Positions 37,801-48,279 of a stretch of 64,000 nucleotides of DNA are shown in pieces (position 1 is the first letter of the stretch; the number at the start of each line of letters is the position of its first letter). Under the pieces are notes generated by a model. That model made no database searches. It was not told the origin of the DNA and saw nothing but the letters and a program-made list of their open reading frames with translations. The stretch is taken from contig NW_019091471.1 of NCBI RefSeq assembly GCF_001949145.1, forward strand, positions 493,901 through 557,900, in the 5' to 3' direction. This stretch comes from Acanthaster planci. Lineage: Eukaryota > Echinodermata > Asteroidea > Valvatida > Acanthasteridae. The translations under genes and the position numbers were made by a program.

Positions 37801-40800
37801 GCACACTGCACAAAGTCTTGTCTTGCCGGAGTATCCCTATTTTTCTTCCAACAAAGTAAAGTGTAAGGCATCTCACATGACTAGACAAAGCCAGTGACGA
37901 CAACTTGGGGTTTTCCAAAAACCTCAGCTTCATCCCTTCTTGGCTTCAGTCTTATTCATTCAGTCACCTGGGACATAAAGCACATGGTACAGCATTATGT
38001 ACAGTACTTGCATGGAGTGCATAAGAAGACTGACTAAATATTACATCAATTTTCTCTCCCCCTTTGTGGTCCAGACGAGAGGAGAAGATGATGATGATGA
38101 CGATGACGATGATGATGACGACGAAATTGATGAGGATGATGGGGCAAGAATGCTGGCCAAGACTCTGAAGAACCTCATCAGTGGTATCAGGGAGAAGGGC
38201 GAAGCACACAAGACGGGAGGTTAAAACAAATTTCAGTCCTGGAAACTGGTTGAATACTCTTATTTTGAGGATAGTTGCAGAACCCTGTTATTGTGGCTGT
38301 TTACATGCCTTATATTGGTACTGAAAGCTACCTGCCTCTGTTGAGGACGTCCGGGATCAAAACATCTTTCCAAATGCCTTGCAGCACTCTGGCCCGTGGA
38401 TGAACTTTGATTCACCTCTTTTTTTTTTTATCTCCTATCCCTCGCAGACTTAAAGAAACCGTCCACCTCGCCAATTGCAGGTGATGCTGCCGCTGCTGCA
38501 GGCAAAGACAGGGTCAAACTAAAGGTGACCAAGGTGTCCCTGGACCGGTCCCGGCGGGCTCAGCACGATTCCCCCAAGGAGACGGCAGTTTACGACAGCG
38601 AGCACCGGCCCATCGAGGAGGCCATCATGCAGCAGCTGGAAAATGCTGGCCTAGACACAGACGGTGAGTGAGATCCCCCTCCCAAGAATGAGGGTGCTTA
38701 AAAATCTTTAGGATGGAATCCAGAATCACAAAGGTTTGAGGTGTATTTTTTGTGCATTTGGGAGCTTTTAAAGGAAAGGTGGCATTAACAAATTGTTTTC
38801 TTTGGTGGTGAGGGGTTAGCGTTTCTTGTCCTGTCTGTTTTGTTAACAGTTTTGGCTCATCCATAAAACTTTGTTACAACTGGGTAGCCATTTTCTATAA
38901 CCTTTTCAGCACAGTGACATTTGATTATGTTACCCCTCCTCTGAAAAAAGTCATGTTAAATTTTGGTATAGATTGTTCATTCAAAGCGTATTTTCGTACA
39001 TAGAGCTGAAACCAGGGTTGTTCACATTGGTTCCTCAGATGCAGGGGTCACTTGAAATTGCAGTAAATTTTACATACACTGAATGAATCTTGTCCATCCC
39101 CACACTGAGAGCTCTTACATCCCTTACAGGATGCGCAGAACCCATGTAGTAAAAGGAGATTTGTTTCTGTGTTTAAAAAAAAAATGAAGCTGGTAAAATA
39201 GAGTTTCGGATCGTGACATACTCACCCAGTGAGTGGCCGGGAGACGAGGAGGAGGACGGGGTAACGATACTGACTGAAGAGGAAAGCAACTACTTCAAGA
39301 ATGTGGTCATGGGCTTGCTGGTGAGTTGAAAAGTCTGGTTAGTCTTTGCCATCAAATGTTCTGTGTACTCGTGGCACCATCTGTGGAGGAATATCGGAAG
39401 TTTGTACATCCTTAGGGAAAACGTTGAAAAATTTGAGGCAAGAAAATGTTGGATACATTTGGAAGGTTTGCATGGTGAGGTGTCAACAAGTCAGTTTTGC
39501 AGTTACACCATGTATAAACTATCTCGTTTAGTGAGTGTTGGTTCTGTACAGTGTGCTCTGCCCATCATCAGGGGAATGTTGGTCGCATGCCGGAGGTCTC
39601 ACTGCTCTCGTTTGTCTTGAGATTTCAAAGCTGTGGAAACGGGGGCAGGTGCTGTGACACCAAACTTCATGGGTGGGGTGGGGGAATGTTCTAAAGCCCT
39701 GTTACTTTGAATGTGCATCCCATCGCCCAGCGCCCTCCTTGCAAAACTGTGCATCATTGGGCCTCTGATATTTTTTATTTTGGGGGAGGGGGGAAATTAG
39801 TAAGAAAAGCCAAGGAATGCAATTCGGAAATTCTTGACTGCTCAAGAGAGTGTCCATGGGTGGGATATGCTTGAGTGTATGCATTAGTTTATGCACATGT
39901 GCACACACCTTAGTGGCCAGTTGGCTAAGTTGGCATGGTTAATTTTCGTCGGGATGTGCACAAACCTCACAGCACATAAACCTGGGTGCTGGGCTTCCAT
40001 ATAGGTATTGATGTTCAAATGTCTGTCAAACTTCTGTCTTTGTCAGTGCCTAGGGGCACTTGTACACTTGTACATTGAATCCATAAAGTGAGGGGTTGTC
40101 CTCACACATTAATAAGACGTAGAATTACTCTGTAAAAAAGAGAGAAAATTAGTGGTTTGAGTCCAAGTCTGAGTCCGAAAAATTGAAGACTAAATCTTTC
40201 AAGAAATGAAAAGTTTTTAAATATTTTAAAAAATGGCACAAATAATGAATGGACATGGACAAAGGTTGGCCCATTTATGATCAGTTAATTGCAATTTATG
40301 AACCAAATAGGACTAATATTTCCAATTGTTCTTAGTGCCCCAATAATCGTTCTTAACAATGTTTCCTCCCCCCTCCCCCCCAAAAAGAAAATCTCTTAAT
40401 ACTTTACAAGGCATCAAAATGACCTAAAACCAATGACAGGTAGAAAAATTGAACTGGAAGGATTATAGACTATTTGCTCATTGTTCATGGAAAGAGCGTT
40501 GAGGATAACAGAATAGTCATTTTTGTGTAGACCTGTGCTGAACTTATGCCAAAACCTCAAGTCTTTTTTGGCCTGAACCCTACTCAAAAAAAAAACATTA
40601 CAGAGAGTCCTTCATTAAGTGGACTTAGGACCAGGCTCAAATTCGGAACACTGCTGTAATCTGAAGTATTTGTCCAAGTGATTGCAAGGACCCCACCAGT
40701 CACTGTTGCAGTGTACTGCACTCTTACTTCCCAAGTTTTAAAGAAAAATAAGTTGGTGAGGATGTTGGTAGTATGTTTGATTTGTACTGTAGACAAACTG

Positions 40801-42597
40801 ACAGAATGTAACTCTGCACTTCATAGCAAAAAAAGTGAAAAAACGGTGCATTGTTCAGTCGTGATTAGTAGTACTGTAATCGGTGTTTATGTTATAAACC
40901 CGAGAAGTGTTCTTCAAATGTCATCATGCACACCACACATTTATAGAATTTCAAGTTGATTTTTCGAAAAGTCCAGGAAAAACTGTTTCATGTGATATTT
41001 GGACATTTGTGGAACAAGGGATTTTCATGCAGGAGCAGTTTTGTGTGACGCTACCCGTCTATTCTTGTAAAAGTAAATACACAAGATAAAGACCTAACGC
41101 TATGATACTGTAGGGTCCGCAGTTCTTGTCAGTAAGCAGCCTCTTATTCTAGTTACTGGCAAGATGTGATGTTCAATTACTTGCCCTTGGTTGTCTTGCC
41201 TGGCGCTAGATGTCAGGCCCGCCCACACGCTCTTGGCACTGTCTGGGCCAAGAGGTTCATAGCAGCAGAGACTACAGGCACGCCCACGTTAGAAGTAAAA
41301 AAAAAAATAAAAAAAGAGTTAAAAAAAAGAAGAAGATAGGCAGCGTAAGTCTTCTTTGCCTGAGGAGAGGAGGTGATGTGCTGAATTAAAAACAAAAGTC
41401 TGGAGTTGTACATGTGGAGTAATTGAACATTCCTAGCACTGACCATCACGGCTGAGCAAGATAACTGACCAGGAACAATTCTTGACCTAAAATAGTCAAG
41501 GCTCAGAGAAAAGTGAGCCAGATTGAAAATAAGCCCACCCGCCCAAAAAAAAAAAATTAAGGAAATGACGCAAATTCCAAAAAAGCCGAAGGGCTATTTG
41601 ATGCATTGCCAATTTAAACCTCTCTGTTGCTGAAACAAGTACGTGTAGAACAGGCTTCTCATTTCTTTTGGGATGCTGCACAGCTTGTGTCCAATGATGT
41701 TAAGACTTTGATATGGTGACACAGAGTGGTAAGTTGGAGGATATTACTTGAGGGAATTGCATTGGTGAGTGGAGACCACTGCACACTTCATCCTACTTTG
41801 TTCAAGGAATTTGCTGAGTTACAGATTTTTATTTATATAAATCTATATAGATTTATATATGTGAAATAAACACTGTCAAAACTATTTGTAGCAAATTTGC
41901 CCTTAATCAAATCCCCTCGGACCACATCTCCATTTTTATTGATCACCACTTATTCTCGTAACCCACCGGGTGATAGTTTCCCATTACAGTTTGTCGTCAT
42001 GCGGTGAGGGTTATGACCCCTCCGCCCACCTGTTCCTCCAGTATGGCCTAAGTGGTGCGTCTCCGAGACTGGAGGTACACCTACGTACACAAGGACAAGA
42101 AAAAAAAAAAAAACAGTGTAGGTGGGGGGGGTAGGAAAAGGAAGTGCTGAGAGTGTTTATTGCCTCAGTTGAAAAGGTCCCCGTGCCAAATTGAAAAAAA
42201 AAAAAGGAACAGGGACTCGGCCCGATCTGTCATGCAGTCAGGTTTGATGTTGTGGGGAAGCTGAGAAAAGGGGAACTGTGGTCTGTATTGTGACAAGCGC
42301 AATTGGGTGGAGGTCCCCATTCGGTAATCAGCAATGGTGCATTATTGATTGGGCTCGAACTGTAGTCCCTCAAGGTTAAGAGAACATGCACGGCTCTTGA
42401 ACGCATTCACGGCATTTTTGTTTTGACGTTTTCAGGGGGGCGGAGCTGAGGCAACCGAACAGCAGAGGCAGAGGAGACTGGAGAACAATTACCAGCTGAC
42501 GTGGGACTCGCTGGGCACAGTGGCACTTGGAACCAGCTCGACGCTGTCTACCGAGGCCACAAGCCCCGATACGGAGATGGAGGAGGATGAACCATGA
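28738..42597 (+). CDS. OS9: OS-9, ER lectin of ERAD (11 coding exons, spliced)
   Basis: Eleven exons join in frame to 1911 nt (636 residues plus stop): 28738-28890, 32386-32556, 33084-33224, 33741-33839, 34379-34580, 36656-36817, 37232-37560, 38075-38219, 38448-38663, 39190-39320, 42436-42597. All introns are GT-AG and all phases agree. Residues 1 to about 26 are a hydrophobic signal peptide. An MRH (mannose-6-phosphate receptor homology) domain spans roughly 100-235 and keeps the sugar-binding set known for OS-9: paired Trp 112-113, Gln125, Arg188, Glu204, Tyr210. An acidic, Asp/Glu-rich middle and C-terminal segments also match vertebrate OS-9, which is of similar length (about 667 residues). 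In the known family, OS-9 sits in the ER lumen, recognises trimmed mannose glycans on misfolded glycoproteins and passes them to SEL1L-HRD1. The 742-nt gap in intron 5 could hide an extra exon, although the exon 5 to 6 phase is already compatible. Confidence 0.95.
30209..31087. mobile_element. Non-autonomous hAT-like / foldback element in OS9 intron 1
   Basis: The element begins CAGTGTTGTAGT and ends CTACAACACTG, inverted termini of the hAT type. It is flanked by CCACTGGA (30201-30208) and CCACTGAA (31088-31095), an 8-bp target duplication with one difference, as made by hAT transposases. Both ends are packed with AGTACTCG/AGTACTTG words in opposite orientation (about 30215-30395 and 30855-31080), around a plain centre. 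No transposase frame is present, so it would need help in trans. Confidence 0.85.
31290..31530 (-). mobile_element. tRNA-derived SINE, copy B (OS9 intron 1)
   Basis: The reverse complement aligns along nearly the whole of copy A at 16456-16735, including TTTTTAGTCCCTACC, the GTGGGTTTTACCCAGAATAT block and the terminal TTTTGAGGAATC. The B box is perfect (GTTCAACTC, - strand, 31482-31474). Orientation is opposite to OS9. The tail differs from copy A in a short stretch after CTCATTGTC. Confidence 0.85.
32024..32192 (+). repeat. Dispersed repeat, copy 1 (OS9 intron 1)
   Basis: Runs from AAATTATACAAAGTA through GGGCTCTTGATGTTGCATC and TTGGTGACCACGGTGCCAGA to GAGTCATCCTC. The same sequence occurs inverted at 51608-51779 with roughly 85-90% identity by eye. 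No terminal inverted repeats, Pol III boxes or A-rich tail could be seen; the class is unknown. Confidence 0.8.
32386..32556 (+). CDS. OS9: OS9 exon 2: conserved segment before the MRH domain
   Basis: Encodes residues 52-108, including the OS-9 signatures QQYECQLP and ELLKPMENAPCLVK. The acceptor is TTCTTTGTCAACCAG|CCT and the donor AAG|GTAGGT. Phase 0 at both ends. An alternative acceptor nine bases downstream (CCAG|CAG) would remove three residues but has the weaker pyrimidine tract. Confidence 0.93.
32644..32661 (+). promoter_or_regulatory. Two-base-loop G-quadruplex motif in OS9 intron 2
   Basis: Four GGG tracts at 32644, 32649, 32654 and 32659 are separated by TT, TT and CT. It is on the sense strand, 88 bases after the exon 2 donor, so it would also be in the pre-mRNA. 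Effect on splicing is inference. Confidence 0.6.
33084..33224 (+). CDS. OS9: OS9 exon 3: start of the MRH lectin domain
   Basis: Encodes residues 109-155, beginning TKDWWSYEYCHG. The WW pair and the Gln in VKQYH are the sugar-contact residues of OS-9 MRH domains. Acceptor GAGCACAG|ACC, donor AAG|GTAGGT, phase 0. Confidence 0.95.
33741..33839 (+). CDS. OS9: OS9 exon 4: MRH domain centre
   Basis: Encodes residues 156-188 (DAKRHRLNRYHS..., ending ETEVR). The final Arg188 corresponds to the essential MRH arginine. Acceptor TCGTTTTCAG|GAT, donor CGG|GTATGT, phase 0. Confidence 0.95.
34379..34580 (+). CDS. OS9: OS9 exon 5: end of the MRH domain
   Basis: Encodes residues 189-255 plus one base of codon 256. 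It carries FVCAEG and RVDEPSSCVY, which supply Glu204 and Tyr210 of the mannose pocket, then the conserved TCHHPYLRPPP. Acceptor CCCTCAG|TTC, donor CAAG|GTACAT. The frame stays open through the donor for 87 more codons; that is read-through into the intron, not coding. Confidence 0.93.
35071..35812. other. Assembly gap (742 N) in OS9 intron 5
   Basis: A run of N only. It lies between OS9 exons 5 and 6. The open frame that covers it in translation is an artefact. Confidence 1.
36421..36611. mobile_element. MITE in OS9 intron 5 with 5-bp target duplication
   Basis: Left end CTAACCCCTTCGC (36421-36433) and right end GCGAAGGGGTTAAG (36598-36611) are inverted repeats with one deletion. Both flanks read ATTGA (36416-36420 and 36612-36616), a 5-bp target duplication. 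The 191-bp body has no coding potential. Its right end is 45 bases from the exon 6 acceptor. Confidence 0.8.
36656..36817 (+). CDS. OS9: OS9 exon 6: region after the MRH domain
   Basis: Encodes residues 257-309; the first two bases complete Glu256 with the last base of exon 5. The composition is acidic (SLFDDLDQSDVN). Acceptor TTTTGTGTGCAG|AA, donor GCAG|GTGAGG. The acceptor lies only about 45 bases after the right end of a MITE (36421-36611). The segment has no close motif, so it is supported by phase, splice sites and position rather than by a domain. Confidence 0.8.
37232..37560 (+). CDS. OS9: OS9 exon 7: acidic linker and helical segment
   Basis: Encodes residues 311-419; the first two bases complete Asp310. 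It contains a Glu/Asp run (EEVDDEEDEDDDDEEGDD) and then a likely helical stretch (LLEKLALTDLDTDRF..., LMEDDIGELVAKY). Vertebrate OS-9 also has a long acidic run here followed by an amphipathic segment. Acceptor CATGGTAG|AC, donor GAG|GTAATT. The donor is weaker than the others. Confidence 0.85.
38075..38219 (+). CDS. OS9: OS9 exon 8: poly-Asp tract
   Basis: Encodes residues 420-467 plus one base. It carries twelve consecutive Asp codons (a GAT/GAC trinucleotide repeat), followed by MLAKTLKNLISGIREKG, which resembles the LTSTLNKLIKRLEEK block of vertebrate OS-9. Acceptor GTGGTCCAG|ACG, donor GGGAG|GTTAAA. The mixture of GAT and GAC codons makes the repeat tract less prone to slip than a pure microsatellite. 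Confidence 0.88.
38448..38663 (+). CDS. OS9: OS9 exon 9
   Basis: Encodes residues 469-539; the first two bases complete Asp468. It contains VKLKVTKVSLDRS, matching the VRVRVTKLRLGG block of vertebrate OS-9, and a helical IEEAIMQQLENAGLDTD before the donor. Acceptor CCCTCGCAG|AC after a long T-run, donor ACG|GTGAGT. Confidence 0.92.
39190..39320 (+). CDS. OS9: OS9 exon 10
   Basis: Encodes residues 541-583; the first two bases complete Ala540. The AGKIEFRIVTY block matches AGKIEIKIV of vertebrate OS-9. The acceptor is poor (an A-run, then ATGAAG|CT), but phase and homology leave no better site. Donor CTG|GTGAGT, phase 0. Confidence 0.88.
41834..41859. repeat. Perfect 26-base AT-rich palindrome in OS9 intron 10
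   Basis: Centred on CTATATAG, with TATATAAAT arms. No spacer, so it could extrude as a cruciform. Confidence 0.9.
42436..42597 (+). CDS. OS9: OS9 exon 11: C-terminus and stop
   Basis: Encodes residues 584-636 and TGA at 42595-42597. The block EATEQQRQRRLENNYQLTW matches the C-terminal EAQKERQRQKELESNYRRVW of vertebrate OS-9. The tail is Ser/Thr-rich and ends acidic (EMEEDEP); there is no KDEL-type retention signal, as in vertebrate OS-9. Acceptor GACGTTTTCAG|GGG. Confidence 0.92.
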   Translation, partial: GGGAEATEQQRQRRLENNYQLTWDSLGTVALGTSSTLSTEATSPDTEMEEDEP

Positions 42598-42722
42598 TGG
42601 AGAGACTGACAGGATGCATCCATCCATCCATAAAAAAAAATCCCCGAAGTGGAGAGGGGTATGATGAGAAATTCAGATATCAGGCGACACATCTGAATTG
42701 GCCAAAGTGCTTGAAAACTTTC

Positions 42723-42728
42723 AATAAA
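42723..42728 (+). promoter_or_regulatory. OS9 poly(A) signal
   Basis: A canonical AATAAA sits 126 bases after the OS9 stop codon and is followed by a T/GT-rich stretch, so cleavage would fall near 42745. Another AATAAA at 44942-44947 could end a longer 3' UTR, but nothing else supports that. Confidence 0.75.
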
Positions 42729-42745
42729 CATTTTTGTTTCTGTCA

Positions 42746-45700
42746 GACACTGGGGATCATTCTGGTGAACATTTTCAAGATTTAAACTTTCACTTATTTA
42801 AACTTTCACTTCAAACTTTCTCTTTTCTAGTGTTGTTGAAAGTGATTAATGGTGTGCTTTTAACTCCAAGTGCTTTGTTTGCTATGCTAGCAACATAGCA
42901 AAGAATTATTTCCGTGCAAGAGTTTTTCTCTAATTTGTAGTTAAATCTGGAGACCATTCAGCAGTAACACTTGCAATTTATCAAAGTTTGTGACGACTAA
43001 TTCGATTTTCTGTACTTCTATAATTTTCAAATATTGGGGGAATCATTTTGAGGGCGAAATTTTGCAGCGCTGAGTTTATTGCCGGATGTCTGTGTATGCC
43101 AAAACACCAGAACAGTAGTTCCTCCTCATTGGTAGCACTTTTTTTTTCAGGTTGATTGGAACAGGTTGTTTGGGATTTCGTGTCATTAGTGTTTTTGACA
43201 TGTAAAACATTTGAAATTCTCCTCTTTAAATCTGAAGACTCAACTCATTACTTTTGCTTCATTTCATTCAACGTCTTGCATTATCACATGTATTTCTGTT
43301 GTACACAAATTGTAAAAAGAAAAGGCTAAATTATTCTACTGAAAAAATATACATGTATATATGCTGGAAATTATATTCTAAAGGAACAATTCGTTTCAAC
43401 CACTTGCTTTTCTTTGAAAGTGACAGTATTGCTTTTATTTTATGCAAACTTTAATTTTATATTAAATTGTCCCAAATGATATATGCATTGAAAGGCCGAC
43501 ATGGAATGTTTCTTGGAAGAAAAAAAAATGGTTATATTTCAAACTTTCAGAAAGGTAGACACAGGCAGGTGTGGAATGTTGTTAACTTTGAATTCTTCTG
43601 ATGTTGTTGTACAACTCCATTACATTTTGTGCAAGCAGTGATAGCTGAACCATCAAAGAATCAACATTTTGGAAAAATGCCTTGAAAAAGAACCCGGTTG
43701 GCATGTTTCTTAAACTGACGAGATTTGATGGGCATGATTTGCAGCGTTTTGTAACCCATCCCAGCCTCTCCAGCACGTTAAAAATGTATGCAGTTTTGTG
43801 GCAGCAGTAAATAGATTTACTGGAGACTGCCGTCAAACAAATTGGGACCCAAAAGCAAAAGCAGAGTTCAGTGTTTCAGTGCATTTTATAATTAAAGGAC
43901 CAGTAATGGCCTTAATATTAGTAGAAGATTACAAGGAAGAGATGTGTGGGAAGTGGAATGTGACAGAGTGACTCGGTTCATGTATTTCAAACATAAGGGT
44001 GCACTGTGAATGTGAATGGTAATTCCTAGCCCCCGAAGGTGGGGGGAAAAGTTAAAGTGAAATTGGTGGATTGAAATCTGTTACCGGTAACATAAAACCT
44101 GGTTACTTTGACATAGGTATTGGGCTACTAGTAAATAGGTGTGTTCCTGTAATTGGCACTGGGTTAGACCCTATAAATAACTTTGTACTTGCCTTATTCT
44201 GGACAGAACACGAAGGTTTGATAGTGTGTTGAGAACATCTTCAGTCACACTTCCAAAGTCCTCTTATCAAATGTCCTTTTCTCACTGCCCAAAGAGCTGC
44301 AACCTTCTTGTAACCTGGTCAGGTAAACTAGCTCGCCAGAATATTCCTTCTTCGGTGTTAACCATTTGCTGCTTGCTGGGTCAATTGTGACACTACATAT
44401 TTTTGTCCTAGACAGTTGACGCCAGTGTAACAAAATCCCATTGACCACTGTCTAGGGGATTTTCACAGTGCTGTGAACATAAATGGACCAGTTCCCTCAC
44501 TTTGAGCCATATAAAACATTTCATTGGCTGGTCACCGAGGAAATTGGTTGTAATGGATTGGATGGGGCTCTTCTCATCGGTCACTGGTAACCGAGATCAA
44601 CCAGAGTTTTCAACTATTGTAGCACAGCACCAGCACCACTGTTCCCTTTTAGTGCCATTTTCCATTGAGGAGTCCATATTTTATGAAAACTGTGCTCAAA
44701 ATTCTGAATCACTAAAAAGGAACTCTGGGCAGAATCTTGACATAGGTACAACATTTCCTGAACATATAAAAAATTTGACAGATGTAGAGAAGTGAAAATG
44801 AATTTTAGCAATACACTTTTCTTTTAACATGTGTAAATTAAAAATTATCCACGGGATGTTACTTGTTTGTCAAAAGATAAATCTTATAGTACTGCAATTT
44901 TGTTTTTGAGTCTGGAAACTGGTTGATGCCTAATATTGCTCAATAAATGCCACAAAAGAATAGAGTTATCCTGTTTGTGCATGTCCATTCATTACGATAA
45001 AACTCTTGAGAAAGAAAGTCATCTGAGCCAAGCTTTTGACAGTGTCATAATACAGACTTTGTTCAGCTTTTTTGTGTGAAAAATAATATGTATATAGTAC
45101 AGGCAGGGTTAATGCAATATTGAATAATTAATTTGTACAAATAGTACTTTTGTCACTGATTTACAATGAACACTACCATACCATGGTTTGTAAATGGAAT
45201 TACAAAAATATTCATTTACACTCTGCTTAAACTTCAGTCTTTCGTTACTGTACACATACAGCTGCCCTTTTTTATATAAATGCAACATGCTGCCTGTGGT
45301 TACCAATGAAAATGGAAACCAGGGTACATCTGAACTGACGCCCCACGTTTAACATCACAAGTTACAAAATTATTGACACAGAAATAGTGTGTAGCATGAA
45401 AGATTAGACTTCGTGATCCCGCCTAGGAATTGTCTCATTCAGGGAAACAAAACCCTTCACAGTTTATGATTTTGTTCACTATGCCATCATATGACATCTT
45501 CCCCTCCCCTCATCGACTAATGCAGCATTAAAAAAAAGCCTTGACACTTGAATTATCCCTGGTAAAATTTATTTTTTTGGGGGGGGGTTCAGTGTTACTG
45601 ATCCAGTTTTCTGGAAATGACATGTATCTTACTTATTAAGTGGTCATTTATTTTTTATATAGTCCATAGAAGAAACTAGTTCTTAATTACCTCTTCCAAA

Positions 45701-46956
45701 AAATTCCACAATAGAGGTAACCTTTGCAGTCACCATTTGGTAATTTTACACGGGTGACTGAATACACAGAAAGCACACAAAATTAGTCAAAACAACATCA
45801 CTACTTAAAGCACATGAATACTTATTTTTTGTTGATTGACTGCATCTATTGCCAAAGTGTGTTGGTATAATTAAAAAAAAGTTGTAATCAGGTATCTAGC
45901 TAAAATAAGCCTTTTTTCCCAAACTGATGAAATTTTGGGTAAAATTAGGATATCAAAATTGTTAAGACAAAATTGTACATTTTTCTGTTTTGTCTTCATG
46001 AACTGTAGTCAACTACACAATGTAACTTATTCAGACTCAAATTCTTTTTATTACGTCAAACTAAGACCTAAGAGCTTTCCCGTAATACTTCAATGGCAAA
46101 TGTTTTGGCAGCTGTAACCACCAGGAAACATGAGAAATGGATAACTCAGGATGGCTCCCTGGTGTCCTTTCTAGAGGTAATAATGTCCAATATTTCAACT
46201 CATCTCTCGCTATTTCAGTGTGTTATGGTTACTGTATGAAATCTAATGACACATCGAAGCAGAGAAGCGGGCAAGACCTCTGCACTAGAAAGCAGGAGGG
46301 GTTAGGTTCGAGTCCTGGTCAGGCAAGTCAGGGGAAGGAGTCCTAACAAAGGCTGCTGGGGGAAAAATGCAAGGCGAGCAATGTTACTCAGTGTAGCACA
46401 AACCAATTGCTATGAGCACACTTCTTGAGTGCAGACTTAGAAGCATTCTCGAATAAATCATTTAAACTGAAATCCAGTATATAGGGCAGGGTATCAGACC
46501 TATTTGTGTAAAACACAAGAAGCATGCATTTAGTACAAGAACCAAAAATACATGTGCGTTTAAGTACAAATTGTAACTTGAAGGCTGTTGAAAAATTCAT
46601 ACATGCCATCCAGACATGAAGGAAGAAAAACAGAATTTGCTATTAAAACTAGCAATGTGCCCCTTCAGGAGACCGGAGTTGATTTCATTTCCAGACTATT
46701 GTTCAATCGCTGTGCTAAAACTTTTCAATTACATCTTATGTACTTAGAATATACGGAGTCCAAGTAGCTGCCTTTTCTTTAATTAAGATTTTAGAACAGG
46801 CTGATTGCCTGTAACAATATTTTAAGCGAGTCAAATTTGGGGAGAAACACACGAAGTTAATGAAGACAGTACGGTAGTTGCAACTTTGAATGTAAAATAC
46901 TGATAGTCTTGTATACATTTAGTAAGATATAAGTTTCATTTTATGAAAACTGGATT
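42746..46956. other. Intergenic between convergent OS9 and SH2-SH3 genes
   Basis: AT-rich with homopolymer runs and no supported exon. It may contain a longer OS9 3' UTR (AATAAA at 44942). A tRNA-like fragment is at 46267-46320. (ACATGT)n is nearly absent. Confidence 0.6.
46267..46320 (+). repeat. tRNA-like fragment related to the 12.7-kb element
   Basis: CTCTGCACTAGAAAGCAG, followed by a perfect B box GTTCGAGTC (46306-46314), aligns with the tRNA-like part of the 12636-12970 element. The A box is lost. It lies between the two convergent genes. Confidence 0.5.
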
Positions 46957-46962
46957 TTTATT
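46957..46962 (-). promoter_or_regulatory. Poly(A) signal of the SH2-SH3 gene
   Basis: AATAAA on the - strand, 113 bases after the stop codon at 47075. This gives a short 3' UTR and places the two convergent gene ends about 4.2 kb apart. Confidence 0.65.
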
Positions 46963-47074
46963 CAAGGAATACATAGTTCCAATGTCGGGTTAGCTCAACC
47001 CTCCAAGTTCTCAGTCAGTTCTGTCAGAAGAATAATCACAATCTTAACAAAGAGTAGACATACTGGCTTGTTCA

Positions 47075-48279
47075 CTAACGTATGGCTGACTGAGGGCCAG
47101 TTGTACACTCTGCCAGTCGTAGGTAAGTCGCTACAGGATCGTAAGGCTTATCACAGATTTTCTCAATCTCTCTTGAATCTGGTCTTTTTGATATCTCTCC
47201 ATTAGCTGCATGGGTGTCACCTGGCTCAAGTTTGCCATCTGTTTGTGCTGAGCAATTACTGCTTATCACTTTGGTTTCTCCCTCTTCAAAGCAGGTGAGC
47301 AATTTCAACTCAGAACCCTCCTTTGACAAAGACCTCGGAAAGCCGTGCTGTTTGTTATTGCAGTTGTTCCTATCTGGCATGGCACTCGATGACAATTCGC
47401 TGACTGAGACTGCACTGACCAGCAAACAGGGTACATTTTCCTTGCTCATTTTGCTGTGGGACGGCGCTTGACCCAGCTCGGTCCTTCGGTGGGGTGAGGG
47501 CGGGGCACTGTGGATATTGGCAGGCTCCGTGTGGCTCCTCTGGAGAGGCCTCGGCTTCAGGTCCCGTCTGCAGTCCGGCGGGGACTGGCGGCTGCTGTTA
47601 GGCAGTGCGTTTCTGCCTGGGGGCGACAGCTGCTGGGACAACCTGGCATCAAACACCCTCTGCATCTCGCAGAGTTTCTGGTGCTCCCGATGCCTCAGGC
47701 ACAAGGCAATATAATCGGCCGACACGCAGACCACCTCTCGGCTGCTGCTGCTGTGGCAGGAATTCTCCTGCAGGGAGGGGCTGCTGTTGCAGCGGGTGGG
47801 GCTGGCCGGCACCGACACTGAGCATCCACAGCAGATGCCCAGCACATTGGAGTTCACGTCCAGCAGGCAACGACGCTCCATCTCCCTCCTCTCGTCCGTC
47901 TTCTCCCGGTTGGAGACGAAGACCCCGTCCGAGTCCGAGCAGCCCAGGTTGCAGAAGGCCCCGCTGTTCTGGCACTTCTGCTTCCACTCCTTGAGGTTTG
48001 AGACCAGCGAAGCCGGGATGTAACCCAAGTCCTGCTGGGCATTGTAGGCGAACCACCAGTTCCTGCTTTCTTTTTGCAGCACGGTCAGCACCTCCCCCTT
48101 CCGGAAGCTCAGAGCTTGCAAGTCGTCGCCTGCTGTGAAGTCCTCTAGGGCAATGTATTCCCGGTTGTCCATATGCAGAGGGATGTAGTTGTGGTTGATT
48201 TTGGATCTTGTCATGGCAGTCAGGGGTGCTGTTACAGTAACCGGGATTGTCCTGAGAAGACCATCCTTCAATATTAACC
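47075..48279 (-). CDS. SH2-SH3 adaptor exon 3: end of SH2, SH3 domain and C-terminal tail
   Basis: Encodes residues 133-532 and TAG at 47077-47075. Acceptor GTGTATTCAG|GG. The part around 47.5-48.1 kb is clearly richer in G+C than its surroundings, as expected of a long coding exon. The SH3 domain lies in the first quarter; the rest lacks a recognisable domain but has Cys-rich (GICCGCS), Ser-rich and proline-rich stretches. Long open frames on the opposite strand here are shadows. Confidence 0.93.

Noticed and set aside
47605-48056. Long + and - frames overlapping the SH2-SH3 exon 3
   Set aside because: Shadows of the true - strand coding frame in GC-rich sequence.
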